DNA of 64,000 bases from Saccharopolyspora indica (lineage in GTDB: Bacteria; Actinomycetota; Actinomycetes; Mycobacteriales; Pseudonocardiaceae). The notes beneath the pieces were generated by a model, which had not been told where the DNA came from, did not search any database, and saw nothing but the letters and a program-made list of their open reading frames with translations. The stretch is from the NCBI RefSeq assembly GCF_027853965.1, contig NZ_JAQGLB010000003.1:124001-188000 (forward strand). Direction: 5' to 3'. Position 1 is the stretch's first letter, and each line of letters starts with the position of its first letter. The position numbers and the translations under genes are program-made. Below are positions 41,453-48,019 of the stretch, in pieces.

Positions 41453-41473
41453 TGTTTCAGTGAGCGTGTTTCA
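41453..41473. promoter_or_regulatory. Direct repeat TGTTTCA upstream of the MHS transporter
   Basis: TGTTTCA occurs at 41453-41459 and again at 41467-41473, a 14-bp period that puts both on nearly the same face of the helix. It lies 31-51 bp upstream of the transporter start on the minus strand. It may be an activator or repressor site, but no partner is identified. Confidence 0.3.
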
Positions 41474-41527
41474 TCTCGGTGGTTCCGCAGCCGCGAGGCT
41501 GGAAGCCGCATGTCGGCGGGGTGCCGC

Positions 41528-41689
41528 ATGCGCCGCCAGGCGCATAACCCACCCTCGCAACCCGCACCGCCGCGGGTTCTCAGAGGTCGCCTGGCGAGGA
41601 CAGCCCGTTCGCCGTGTATCGGACATACATAAGAACGGGATCCCGCAGCCAGGCGACCTCTGAGGTTCCGCCACCCGCACCGCCACGCA
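41528..41689 (-). repeat. Intergenic palindromic repeat, copy 2 (long form with nested inverted repeats)
   Basis: This carries the same block order as the element at 35715-35808, on the minus strand, with a terminal hairpin ATGCGCC-GGCGCAT (41528-41545). The central palindrome is opened out into perfect 16-bp inverted repeats CTCAGAGGTCGCCTGG/CCAGGCGACCTCTGAG (41579-41594 and 41649-41664). These enclose 54 bp with a further inverted repeat CCCGTTC/GAACGGG (41604-41610, 41633-41639). It lies between the LLM stop and the transporter start. Confidence 0.7.
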
Positions 41690-41709
41690 AAACGAGATTG
41701 GAAAAAACC

Positions 41710-42675
41710 TCAGTCCAAAGCGGACAGTGCTGCGACCAGCGGTGCGACCTCTGCGGCGTTCGCCGCCCCGAAGTCGACGTAGTTCAGCCCCAGTTCGTCC
41801 TGCCGCTGCAGGAGCTGTTCGACGCACTGCTCGACGGTCCCGACCAGCAGGCCCGCGGACCGCCGCCCCACTGCCGGATCGACCGCGTAGGTCCGGCACA
41901 CCTCGGCGAGCGCGGCGTCGGTCCGCCGCGGGCTGTCCACCACCCGGCAGGTCCAGGTGATCGACAGGTAGTCCAGCTGGTCGGGGTCGCGACCGGCGCG
42001 CTCCGCGGCCTCCCGGACCCAGGCGATCTTGCGCGCCATCCGGTCCGGCAGCATGTCCTCGATGACGGCCGCGTCGTAGGCGGATCCGTGGCGCAGGTTC
42101 GAGTGGATCCCGGCGATCTGCGCGTGCTTTCCGGCCAGTCCGAGCATCCGCTTCCCGCCGCCACCGATCAGCAGCGGCGGGTGCGGGGTCTGCACCGGAG
42201 CCGGGGTCCCGGTCAGCCCGGCCACCGAGTAGGCCGCGCCCTCGTGGTGCACCGGATCGCCGGTGAACAGCGCCTTGATGACCTCGACCGACTCCGCCAG
42301 CCGGTCGACGCGCCGCCCCGGAGGGTCGTAGGGCAGACCGGCCGCGGCGTACTCGGCCGCCAGGTAGCCGGCGCCCAGGCCGAGGTCCAGCCGCCCGCCG
42401 GAGAGCACGTCGACGCTGGCCGCGGCGTGGTGGGTGATCACCGGATGCCGGTAGTCGTTGCACAGCACCAGCGCCATGACCCGCAGCCGCCGGGTGCTCA
42501 TCGCGATGGCGGTCAGCGCGGCGACCGGGTCCACCCGCCCGACCATGAAGTGGTCGGACACCGACACCGCGGACAGCCCGCTGTCGTCCAGGCGGCGCAG
42601 CTCTTCCCGCCACGCCGCCACATCACGCCCCGGCGCCGGGGCGTAGAGCGCGGTCTTGATCGGCTTCCTCGGCAT
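41710..42675 (-). CDS. LLM-class (F420/flavin-dependent) oxidoreductase
   Basis: The 321-residue TIM-barrel protein has luciferase-like monooxygenase signatures: FMVGRVDPVAALTAIAMSTRRLRV, GGRLDLGLGAGYLAAEYAAAG and PPLLIGGGGKRML. Members use F420 or FMN. The PPLLIGGGG segment and the AYDAAVIEDML insertion are common in actinobacterial F420-type members. It is the last gene of the VOC-SDR-DegT-LLM operon and begins 6 bp after the DegT-like gene. Its reaction is not known. Confidence 0.85.
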   Translation of the reverse strand: MPRKPIKTALYAPAPGRDVAAWREELRRLDDSGLSAVSVSDHFMVGRVDPVAALTAIAMSTRRLRVMALVLCNDYRHPVITHHAAASVDVLSGGRLDLGLGAGYLAAEYAAAGLPYDPPGRRVDRLAESVEVIKALFTGDPVHHEGAAYSVAGLTGTPAPVQTPHPPLLIGGGGKRMLGLAGKHAQIAGIHSNLRHGSAYDAAVIEDMLPDRMARKIAWVREAAERAGRDPDQLDYLSITWTCRVVDSPRRTDAALAEVCRTYAVDPAVGRRSAGLLVGTVEQCVEQLLQRQDELGLNYVDFGAANAAEVAPLVAALSALD

Positions 42676-42681
42676 CGTCGG

Positions 42682-43911
42682 TCAGCTCAGCGGGCCGACC
42701 GCGGGTGCGAAGCGCGATGCGAAGGCGTGGATGCTGGCCACCACGTGGTCGAGTTCCTCGGCCGTGGTGCCGTGGCTCATGCCCAGCGACATGCCGCGCT
42801 CGAACACGGCGTCGGCGTGGGGCAGCCCGCCATCGGGAACCCGGTGCTCGACGCCCCGCATCATCGGGTGCCGGGTGATGTTGCCGCTCCACACCGTGCG
42901 GGTGTCGATGCCTGCCGCTTCGAGCGATTCCTGCAGGTCGCTGCGCGCGAACCCGGCATCGGGGCGGACCATCACCGGGTAGCACAACCAGGCGGTGCGC
43001 CAGTCCGGCAGCTGGCGGGGCAGCGAGAACAACGCGGGATAGCTGCCGAAGGCCTCGTTGAAGGCGGTGAAGATCTCCGCGCGGCGGGCGAAGTTCGCAT
43101 CGAGCTTCTTCAGCTGCTGCAGGCCGAACGCCGCCCCGAGCTCGGACGGCTCGAAGTTCCACGGCAGCACGTCGAAGATGAAGTCGTTGTCGTAGGCCAC
43201 CCCGTCGAGGTCCTCGCGGAACACCCGCCCGGTGTCGGCCGAGCCGAACAGGTGCGGCTCCGAGCGCCGTCCCCACCGCCGCAGCATCAGCGCCTTGTCC
43301 CGCAGTTGCTCGTCGTCCAGGCACACCATGCCGCCGTTGCCCGCGCAGGTCACGATGTGCGCCATCGCGAAGCTGGTGACCGTGATGTCCGACCGGCTGC
43401 CGGTCGCAGTGCCGCGCAACGTCGTGCCGATGCAGTCGCAGGAGTCCTCGATCACCTTCAGGCCGTGGCGGTCGGCGATGTCCCGGATGACGTCCCAGTC
43501 CGGCGCGTTGCCCGCCAGGTTGGGGATCAGGATCGCCTTCGTCCGATCGGTGACCAGCTCTTCGAGCTTGACCGCGTCCACGTTGTAGGTGTCCGGCTCC
43601 ACGTCGGCGAACACCGGGATCCAGCCGCCGCGCACGATGGGCGCGACGTCGGTGGAGAAGGTCAGCGGCGAGGTGATCACCTCCGCGCCCCTGGGCAGGT
43701 CGAGCAGCTCCAGCGCCAGGTAGATCGCCGACGATCCGGAATTGCACATCACGCCGAGCCGCTTGCCGTACAGCTCGGCGACGGTGCGCTCCATCTCGGC
43801 GACGTTCTTGCCGATCTTCAGCCCGAACGGGCCGCCGCGCAGGACCTCGACGCAAGCGTCGATCTCGGCGTCGTCGTGCACGCTGCGGGCGTAGACAACA
43901 CGGGGGCTCAT
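42682..43911 (-). CDS. DegT/DnrJ/EryC1/StrS-fold PLP protein with His replacing the catalytic Lys
   Basis: The 409-residue protein has the family fold: CNSGSSAIYLAL phosphate-binding segment, TSPLTFSTDVAPIV, and Asp156 in VIEDSCDCIG for the PLP nitrogen. At the internal aldimine position, where aminotransferases have SFxxxK, it has SFAMAH with His185. A Lys-to-His change at this site is known in the sugar 3-dehydratases ColD and E1, which use PMP for dehydration. The extra cysteines of the E1 Fe-S cluster are absent. It may therefore be a PMP-dependent dehydratase or deoxygenase, of unknown substrate, in a catabolic operon. Confidence 0.8.
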   Translation of the reverse strand: MSPRVVYARSVHDDAEIDACVEVLRGGPFGLKIGKNVAEMERTVAELYGKRLGVMCNSGSSAIYLALELLDLPRGAEVITSPLTFSTDVAPIVRGGWIPVFADVEPDTYNVDAVKLEELVTDRTKAILIPNLAGNAPDWDVIRDIADRHGLKVIEDSCDCIGTTLRGTATGSRSDITVTSFAMAHIVTCAGNGGMVCLDDEQLRDKALMLRRWGRRSEPHLFGSADTGRVFREDLDGVAYDNDFIFDVLPWNFEPSELGAAFGLQQLKKLDANFARRAEIFTAFNEAFGSYPALFSLPRQLPDWRTAWLCYPVMVRPDAGFARSDLQESLEAAGIDTRTVWSGNITRHPMMRGVEHRVPDGGLPHADAVFERGMSLGMSHGTTAEELDHVVASIHAFASRFAPAVGPLS

Positions 43912-43935
43912 GAGCTCTTCTCCTCTGCTCGCGCT

Positions 43936-44736
43936 TCAGCGGATGGTGGAGCCGGCGTCGACGGGCATCGCGATGCCGGTGATGTAACGGGCCTCGTCCG
44001 AGGCGAGGAACGACAGGACGTGGCTGACGTCGGCGGACTCGATGCGGGTGACCGGCAGGCTGTTCATGAACACCGGCCCGAGGTCCGGCCGTCCGGCCAG
44101 CAGCTCGGGCAGGACCTCGGAGTGCCCCTGCGCGGTGTCCACCCCGGTCGGCAGGACGACGTTCACCCGGACGTTGCGGTCGGCCAGCTCCAGCGCGAGC
44201 GACCGGCACACGCCGATCAGCGCGTGCTTGGTGGCCACGTAGGGCAGGTAGAACGGCAGGCCGACGACGCTGCCGGTGGATCCGGTGATGACGATGCTGC
44301 CGCCACCGGCGGCGACCAGGTGCGGGATGGCCGCGGCGCAGGTGTGCCACACACCGGTGAGGTTGACGTCGAGCGTCGTCCGCCAGACCTCGCCGGTCAG
44401 CTCCTCGTGCGGTTGCACCGTGCAGATCGAGGCGTTGGCGGCGACGACGTCCAGCCGCCCGAACTTCCGCACGCCTTCGGCGACCACGGCTTCCACGACC
44501 TCCCGGTCGCGAACGTCGGCCTTCGCCGCGTGGATCCGCCGCCCCTGGGCTTCGACCTGCCGGACCGTCTCCGCGAGCCCGGCCTCGTCGCCCATCCCGT
44601 AGGCGACGCAGTCGAGCTGTTCGCAGATGTCGAGCGCGATGATGTCGGCACCATCGGCGGCCAGCTGCACGGCGTGGCTCCGGCCCTGCCCCTGCGCAGC
44701 TCCCGTGATGAACGCGACCTTGCCCGCGAGTTTCAC
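43936..44736 (-). CDS. Mycofactocin-coupled SDR-family oxidoreductase
   Basis: The GTG at 44736 with GGAGG seven bases upstream gives 266 residues. The opening KVAFITGAAQGQGRSHAVQLA and DIIALDICEQLD are diagnostic of the mycofactocin-coupled SDR subfamily, which keeps a non-exchangeable NAD. The NNAG motif is altered to AANAS. The catalytic Ser is in ITGSTGSVVG and Tyr/Lys in YVATKHAL. Such enzymes oxidise alcohols and pass electrons to mycofactocin. It lies 24 bp upstream of the DegT-like gene. Confidence 0.87.
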   Translation of the reverse strand: MKLAGKVAFITGAAQGQGRSHAVQLAADGADIIALDICEQLDCVAYGMGDEAGLAETVRQVEAQGRRIHAAKADVRDREVVEAVVAEGVRKFGRLDVVAANASICTVQPHEELTGEVWRTTLDVNLTGVWHTCAAAIPHLVAAGGGSIVITGSTGSVVGLPFYLPYVATKHALIGVCRSLALELADRNVRVNVVLPTGVDTAQGHSEVLPELLAGRPDLGPVFMNSLPVTRIESADVSHVLSFLASDEARYITGIAMPVDAGSTIR

Positions 44737-44781
44737 CCTGTTGCCTCCCTTTCGCACGGATTCCGCCCTGTTGCGGCACCT

Positions 44782-45282
44782 TCAGCCGATCGGTCCACTG
44801 TGGTCGAGCCTGCTGGCCATCGAGTCGGCGAGCGCGCGGTCGAGCAGTTCGAACACCTGCCCCAGCGGATCGCGGTGGTAGGTGGCACCGGCCGGGCAGA
44901 TCCCGCGCCGCACTCCGGCCATCCACACCGGCGCACCCGCCTGCTCCCACTCGCTCGCCGCGCCCGCCAGGTCGTCGACCACGAATCCCAGGTGGTGGAT
45001 TCCCGGAACAGGTGCCCAGATCTCCGACCCGCGCACCGCTCGGAGCAGCTCGAGGTGCGGCGGACCCGCGGTGAGCCCGATGCGCTGCACCACGGTCTGC
45101 TCGACTCCTCGAATCCGGCAGGTGAACCGGGTTTCGTCGAAGAGCACCACCGGCGTGCCGTAGATCCGCTCCACCTCGGCAGCGGCCCGCTCGAGGTCGG
45201 GCACGACGACTCCGACGTGGTGCAGATCGGCCAGCGACAAGCGCTGGTCCGGGGATTCGCTCCGGCCCGTCACCGACACCAC
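44782..45282 (-). CDS. VOC-superfamily protein, first gene of the DegT-LLM operon
   Basis: The 166-residue protein (GTG start, with a second GTG next to it) has two VOC half-domains: LADLHHVGVVVPDLERAAAEVERIYG and IHHLGFVVDDLAGAASEWEQAG. Metal-binding His residues stand in the pattern of methylmalonyl-CoA epimerase-like proteins. It leads the minus-strand operon and is divergent from a KstR2-like TetR gene. An epimerase or lyase role on a CoA or keto substrate is possible, but the assignment is only at superfamily level. Confidence 0.82.
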   Translation of the reverse strand: MVSVTGRSESPDQRLSLADLHHVGVVVPDLERAAAEVERIYGTPVVLFDETRFTCRIRGVEQTVVQRIGLTAGPPHLELLRAVRGSEIWAPVPGIHHLGFVVDDLAGAASEWEQAGAPVWMAGVRRGICPAGATYHRDPLGQVFELLDRALADSMASRLDHSGPIG

Positions 45283-45335
45283 CGGCCTTCCGTCCCGGCC
45301 CTCCGACGGACCGACGGGAGGCAGTATTACTCCCT

Positions 45336-45349
45336 AACGAGCGCTTGGT
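45336..45349. promoter_or_regulatory. KstR2-like operator in the VOC/TetR divergent region (VOC side)
   Basis: On the minus strand the site reads ACCAAGCGCTCGTT and matches 9 of 10 fixed positions of the ANCAAGNNCTTGNT motif. It is 54-67 bp before the VOC start. Confidence 0.5.
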
Positions 45350-45475
45350 CAATACATTGGTTCCTCGTCGCGCACGCCTTGATTCAGAAGCAAAAAGGGT
45401 TACTCCCCAGTCACTTTGGACTCAACCGCGGCGGCCCGATTGACCGCGGCGCGATCGGCACCCTAGGCTCGATTG

Positions 45476-45489
45476 AGCAAGCGCTCAAC
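45476..45489. promoter_or_regulatory. KstR2-like operator next to the TetR start
   Basis: AGCAAGCGCTCAAC is embedded in the inverted repeat TTGAGC-N4-GCTCAA (45474-45489). It begins 29 bp before the TetR ATG, which fits autorepression. It shares AGCGCT with the other two KstR2-like sites. Confidence 0.45.
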
Positions 45490-45504
45490 GCCCGGAGGAA
45501 GCGG

Positions 45505-46086
45505 ATGACTGCTGTCGAGCTCCGCCGGACCGACATCCTGCACGCCTCCGCCGAGCTGTTCGCGGACAAGGGCGTCGCATCGACCACCGTGCGCCAGATC
45601 GCCGCCCGGGTCGGGATGCAGTCCGGCGCGCTGTACCACTACTTCCCGTCGAAGAACGCCATCGTGCGCGAGGTCGTCACCAACTACCTGGAGCAGCTGA
45701 AGGCCCGCTACGACGAGGCCGCGCCCCGCGGGCTCGACCCGCGCGCGCGACTGCGCGCCATCGTGGAGGTGTCGCTGCGCACCGCGGAGGAGAACCCGCA
45801 CGCCACCATCGTCTACCAGAACGAACTGCCCAACCTCCGCGATGATCCCGACTACCGGGACGCCAAGCGGCTGGCCGACGAGGCGCAGCAGGTCTGGCTG
45901 GAGACGATCGACGACGGCAAGCGGGCCGGGATCTTCCGCGAGGACGTCCCCACCAAGGTCTTCCACCGCTTCATCCGGGACGCGGTCTGGCTCTCCATCA
46001 AGTGGCGCCACCCGGAAGACGCCTACACCGCCGAAGACCTCACCAGGGACTGCCTGAAGATCTTCCTCGACGGCTTCGCCACCTGA
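45505..46086 (+). CDS. TetR-family regulator, KstR2-like
   Basis: The 193-residue protein resembles KstR2 throughout. The helix-turn-helix is ILHASAELFADKGVASTTVRQIAARVGMQSGALYHYFPSKNAIVREV. The C-terminal FHRFIRDAVWLSIKWRHPEDAYTAEDL matches the KstR2 RFIRDTTWVSVRWYRP region. KstR2 controls catabolism of steroid rings C and D and binds a HIP-CoA ligand. GGAGG lies six bases before the ATG. It is divergent from the VOC-SDR-DegT-LLM operon, and two palindromic sites lie between them. Confidence 0.85.
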   Translation: MTAVELRRTDILHASAELFADKGVASTTVRQIAARVGMQSGALYHYFPSKNAIVREVVTNYLEQLKARYDEAAPRGLDPRARLRAIVEVSLRTAEENPHATIVYQNELPNLRDDPDYRDAKRLADEAQQVWLETIDDGKRAGIFREDVPTKVFHRFIRDAVWLSIKWRHPEDAYTAEDLTRDCLKIFLDGFAT

Positions 46087-46248
46087 CCGGGGTTCCTCCC
46101 TCCGCGGAGCGCGCTCGCACCGACCCCATCCTCACGCGGGCCGTTGACCTGAGCAAACAGCAACCGTCCGAGCTCAGCCCGACGTTCGCTCGGTAGGCTC
46201 GCGGTTTCCGGTGTGCTGAGCAGGTTTCCGGCGGGAGGAGAGCCAGGC

Positions 46249-47163
46249 ATGGTGGAGGACATCGCGAACGCAGCGCCGCTGGGGGTGCGGTACCGGGTTT
46301 CGGGTGGAGCGATGTTGCTGCACCAGGCCGGGTCCGGTGGGCCGACGGTGGTGTTCCTGGCCGGTGGCGGGATGTTCGGGCTGTACTACTGGAACTTGCA
46401 CGAACTGGTCGCGGAGTTCAGCACGAGCGTCATCTACGACCGGCTCGGCACGGGCTGGAGCGATGTGGTGGAGCTCCCGCGCAGTGGCGCGCAGGTGACC
46501 GACGACCTGCACGAGCTGCTCCGCGTCGCGGCTGTCCCCGGCCCGTACTTGCTGGTCGGGCACTCGCTGGGTGGCCTGTACGCACGGCTGTACGCGAAGC
46601 GGTTCCCCGGCGAGGTGGCCGGTCTGGTCCTGCTCGACCCGACTCACGAGGACGTCGTCGACTACCTCCCGGAGGAGGCCGCGCAGCGGCTGAGGAACCT
46701 GAGCCCCGACGACCTGTTCCCGGCCGAGCAGGTGGAGGCGATGCGGACCGCGTACCGGACGACGTTCGCGCGGGCCCTCGCCGACTTCCCCGCCGAGATC
46801 CGCGAACCACTGCTCGACCAGGGGTTCAGCAGCACCGGCTACCGGCAGTCCCTGCGGGAGCCGATGAACCTGCCGCACCTGTTCGCCGAAGTCCGCGACG
46901 CCGGTCCCGACCCCGACCTACCGCTGATCATCGTCTCCGCCATGGGCACCGACACCTTCGCCGACGAGCTGGTGCCGCCCGAAGCCCGCGAATCGGCGGC
47001 CGAGTCCAACCAGGCCAAGCACCGGCTCTACACCGACCTGGCCGCGGCACTCCCCCGCGCGGAGCTCCGCCGCCTGGACGACGTCGGCCACTCGGGCATC
47101 GCCTGGCTCCGCCCGGACGCCGTGATCCGGGCAATCCGCGACACGTCTTCATGGCCCGCCTGA
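46249..47163 (+). CDS. Alpha/beta-hydrolase
   Basis: The ATG at 46249, preceded by GGAGGAG at eight bases, gives 304 residues. An in-frame start at 46213 lacks such a site. The fold is clear: VVFLAGGGMFGLYYWNL, the nucleophile elbow VGHSLGGLYARLYA and a final His in LDDVGHSGIAW. Proline-iminopeptidase-like and lactonase-like enzymes look alike at this level, so no substrate is assigned. Its 3' end overlaps the convergent NmrA-like gene by 15 bp. Confidence 0.82.
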   Translation: MVEDIANAAPLGVRYRVSGGAMLLHQAGSGGPTVVFLAGGGMFGLYYWNLHELVAEFSTSVIYDRLGTGWSDVVELPRSGAQVTDDLHELLRVAAVPGPYLLVGHSLGGLYARLYAKRFPGEVAGLVLLDPTHEDVVDYLPEEAAQRLRNLSPDDLFPAEQVEAMRTAYRTTFARALADFPAEIREPLLDQGFSSTGYRQSLREPMNLPHLFAEVRDAGPDPDLPLIIVSAMGTDTFADELVPPEARESAAESNQAKHRLYTDLAAALPRAELRRLDDVGHSGIAWLRPDAVIRAIRDTSSWPA

Positions 47164-48015
47164 CGATCGAGTTGCTGCCGCGCGGCAGAGGTCGTCGACC
47201 GACGCGGGTGAGCGGCCCAGCAGGTGTTCCAGATGTGCGCTGCTCGCGAGGAATCCGTGCTTGTCGTAGAAGTCGAACATCGCCGCCAAACGCGCGACGG
47301 CGTCATCCGGCATCGCCGCGCCGTGCCGCGCTTTCCACTCGTCGACGGAGATCTGACGCACCGACACCGGCCGCGATCTCGCAGCCGCTGCGCGGGCGCA
47401 CAGCTGCCGGACGCTGAGTGCCTCGGGACCGCCCAGCTCGTAGGTGGCTCCGTGGTGGGCATCGCCGCCGTCGACGAGGACGCGCGCGGCGGCCTGAGCG
47501 ATGTCGTTCAGGCTGACGAACGAGAACGGCGAGCCGGGGTTGTAGGGCACGTCGACCTCGTCGGCTTCACCGGTGAGCACCGCGCTGAAGTTCTCCGCGT
47601 AGGCGCACGGTTGGAGGATCGTCCACCGCAGGTCGCCGAAGGTTCGAAGCTCGTCCTCGCACCGCGCCTTGTCGACGTGGTGCGGCATGGCCGGGGTGCA
47701 GGGCCACGCGACCGAGTGGTAGACGACGTGCTCGACACCGGCCGACGCGGCCGCCGCGAGCACGCGCCGCACCAGTCCGGGCTCGTCGGGATGCACGTTC
47801 GGGGCGATGACGTACACGCCCCGGCACCCCTGCAACGCCCGGTCGAGACCGGCGCCGGTGTCGAGGTCGACGGCGACGTCACCGGGGCGCCGAGCGGTGC
47901 GCACCACCGGGCGCACGTCCGCGAGGCCGGTGAGGGCCCCGACGACAGAGGTGCCGGTCTTTCCCGCGGCGCCGATCACGGCGAGATCGGCGCCGCGGGA
48001 GGAGGTTCCGGTCAT
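47149..48015 (-). CDS. NmrA-like NAD(P)-binding protein
   Basis: The 288-residue protein starts at the ATG at 48015. It has an atypical SDR Rossmann motif LAVIGAAGKTGTSVV, VYVIAPNVHPDE, YHSVAWPCTPAMPHHVDKARCEDELR and ILQPCAYAENF, which is the NmrA/HSCARG pattern. These proteins act as redox sensors or reductases, with weak or missing active-site tyrosine. It begins 4 bp after hyuB and is the last gene of that operon. It overlaps the opposite alpha/beta-hydrolase gene by 15 bp. Confidence 0.85.
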   Translation of the reverse strand: MTGTSSRGADLAVIGAAGKTGTSVVGALTGLADVRPVVRTARRPGDVAVDLDTGAGLDRALQGCRGVYVIAPNVHPDEPGLVRRVLAAAASAGVEHVVYHSVAWPCTPAMPHHVDKARCEDELRTFGDLRWTILQPCAYAENFSAVLTGEADEVDVPYNPGSPFSFVSLNDIAQAAARVLVDGGDAHHGATYELGGPEALSVRQLCARAAAARSRPVSVRQISVDEWKARHGAAMPDDAVARLAAMFDFYDKHGFLASSAHLEHLLGRSPASVDDLCRAAATRSSGGP

Positions 48016-48019
48016 CGGT

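Noticed and set aside
42682-43911. E1-type dehydratase with a [2Fe-2S] cluster
   Set aside because: The Cys residues that follow the WGRD segment in E1 are absent (WGRRSEPHLFG here).
41614-46086. A 1490-residue plus-strand reading frame
   Set aside because: Only its last 193 codons (from 45505) encode a recognisable TetR protein. The rest is Arg/His/Gly-rich antisense of the LLM, DegT, SDR and VOC genes.
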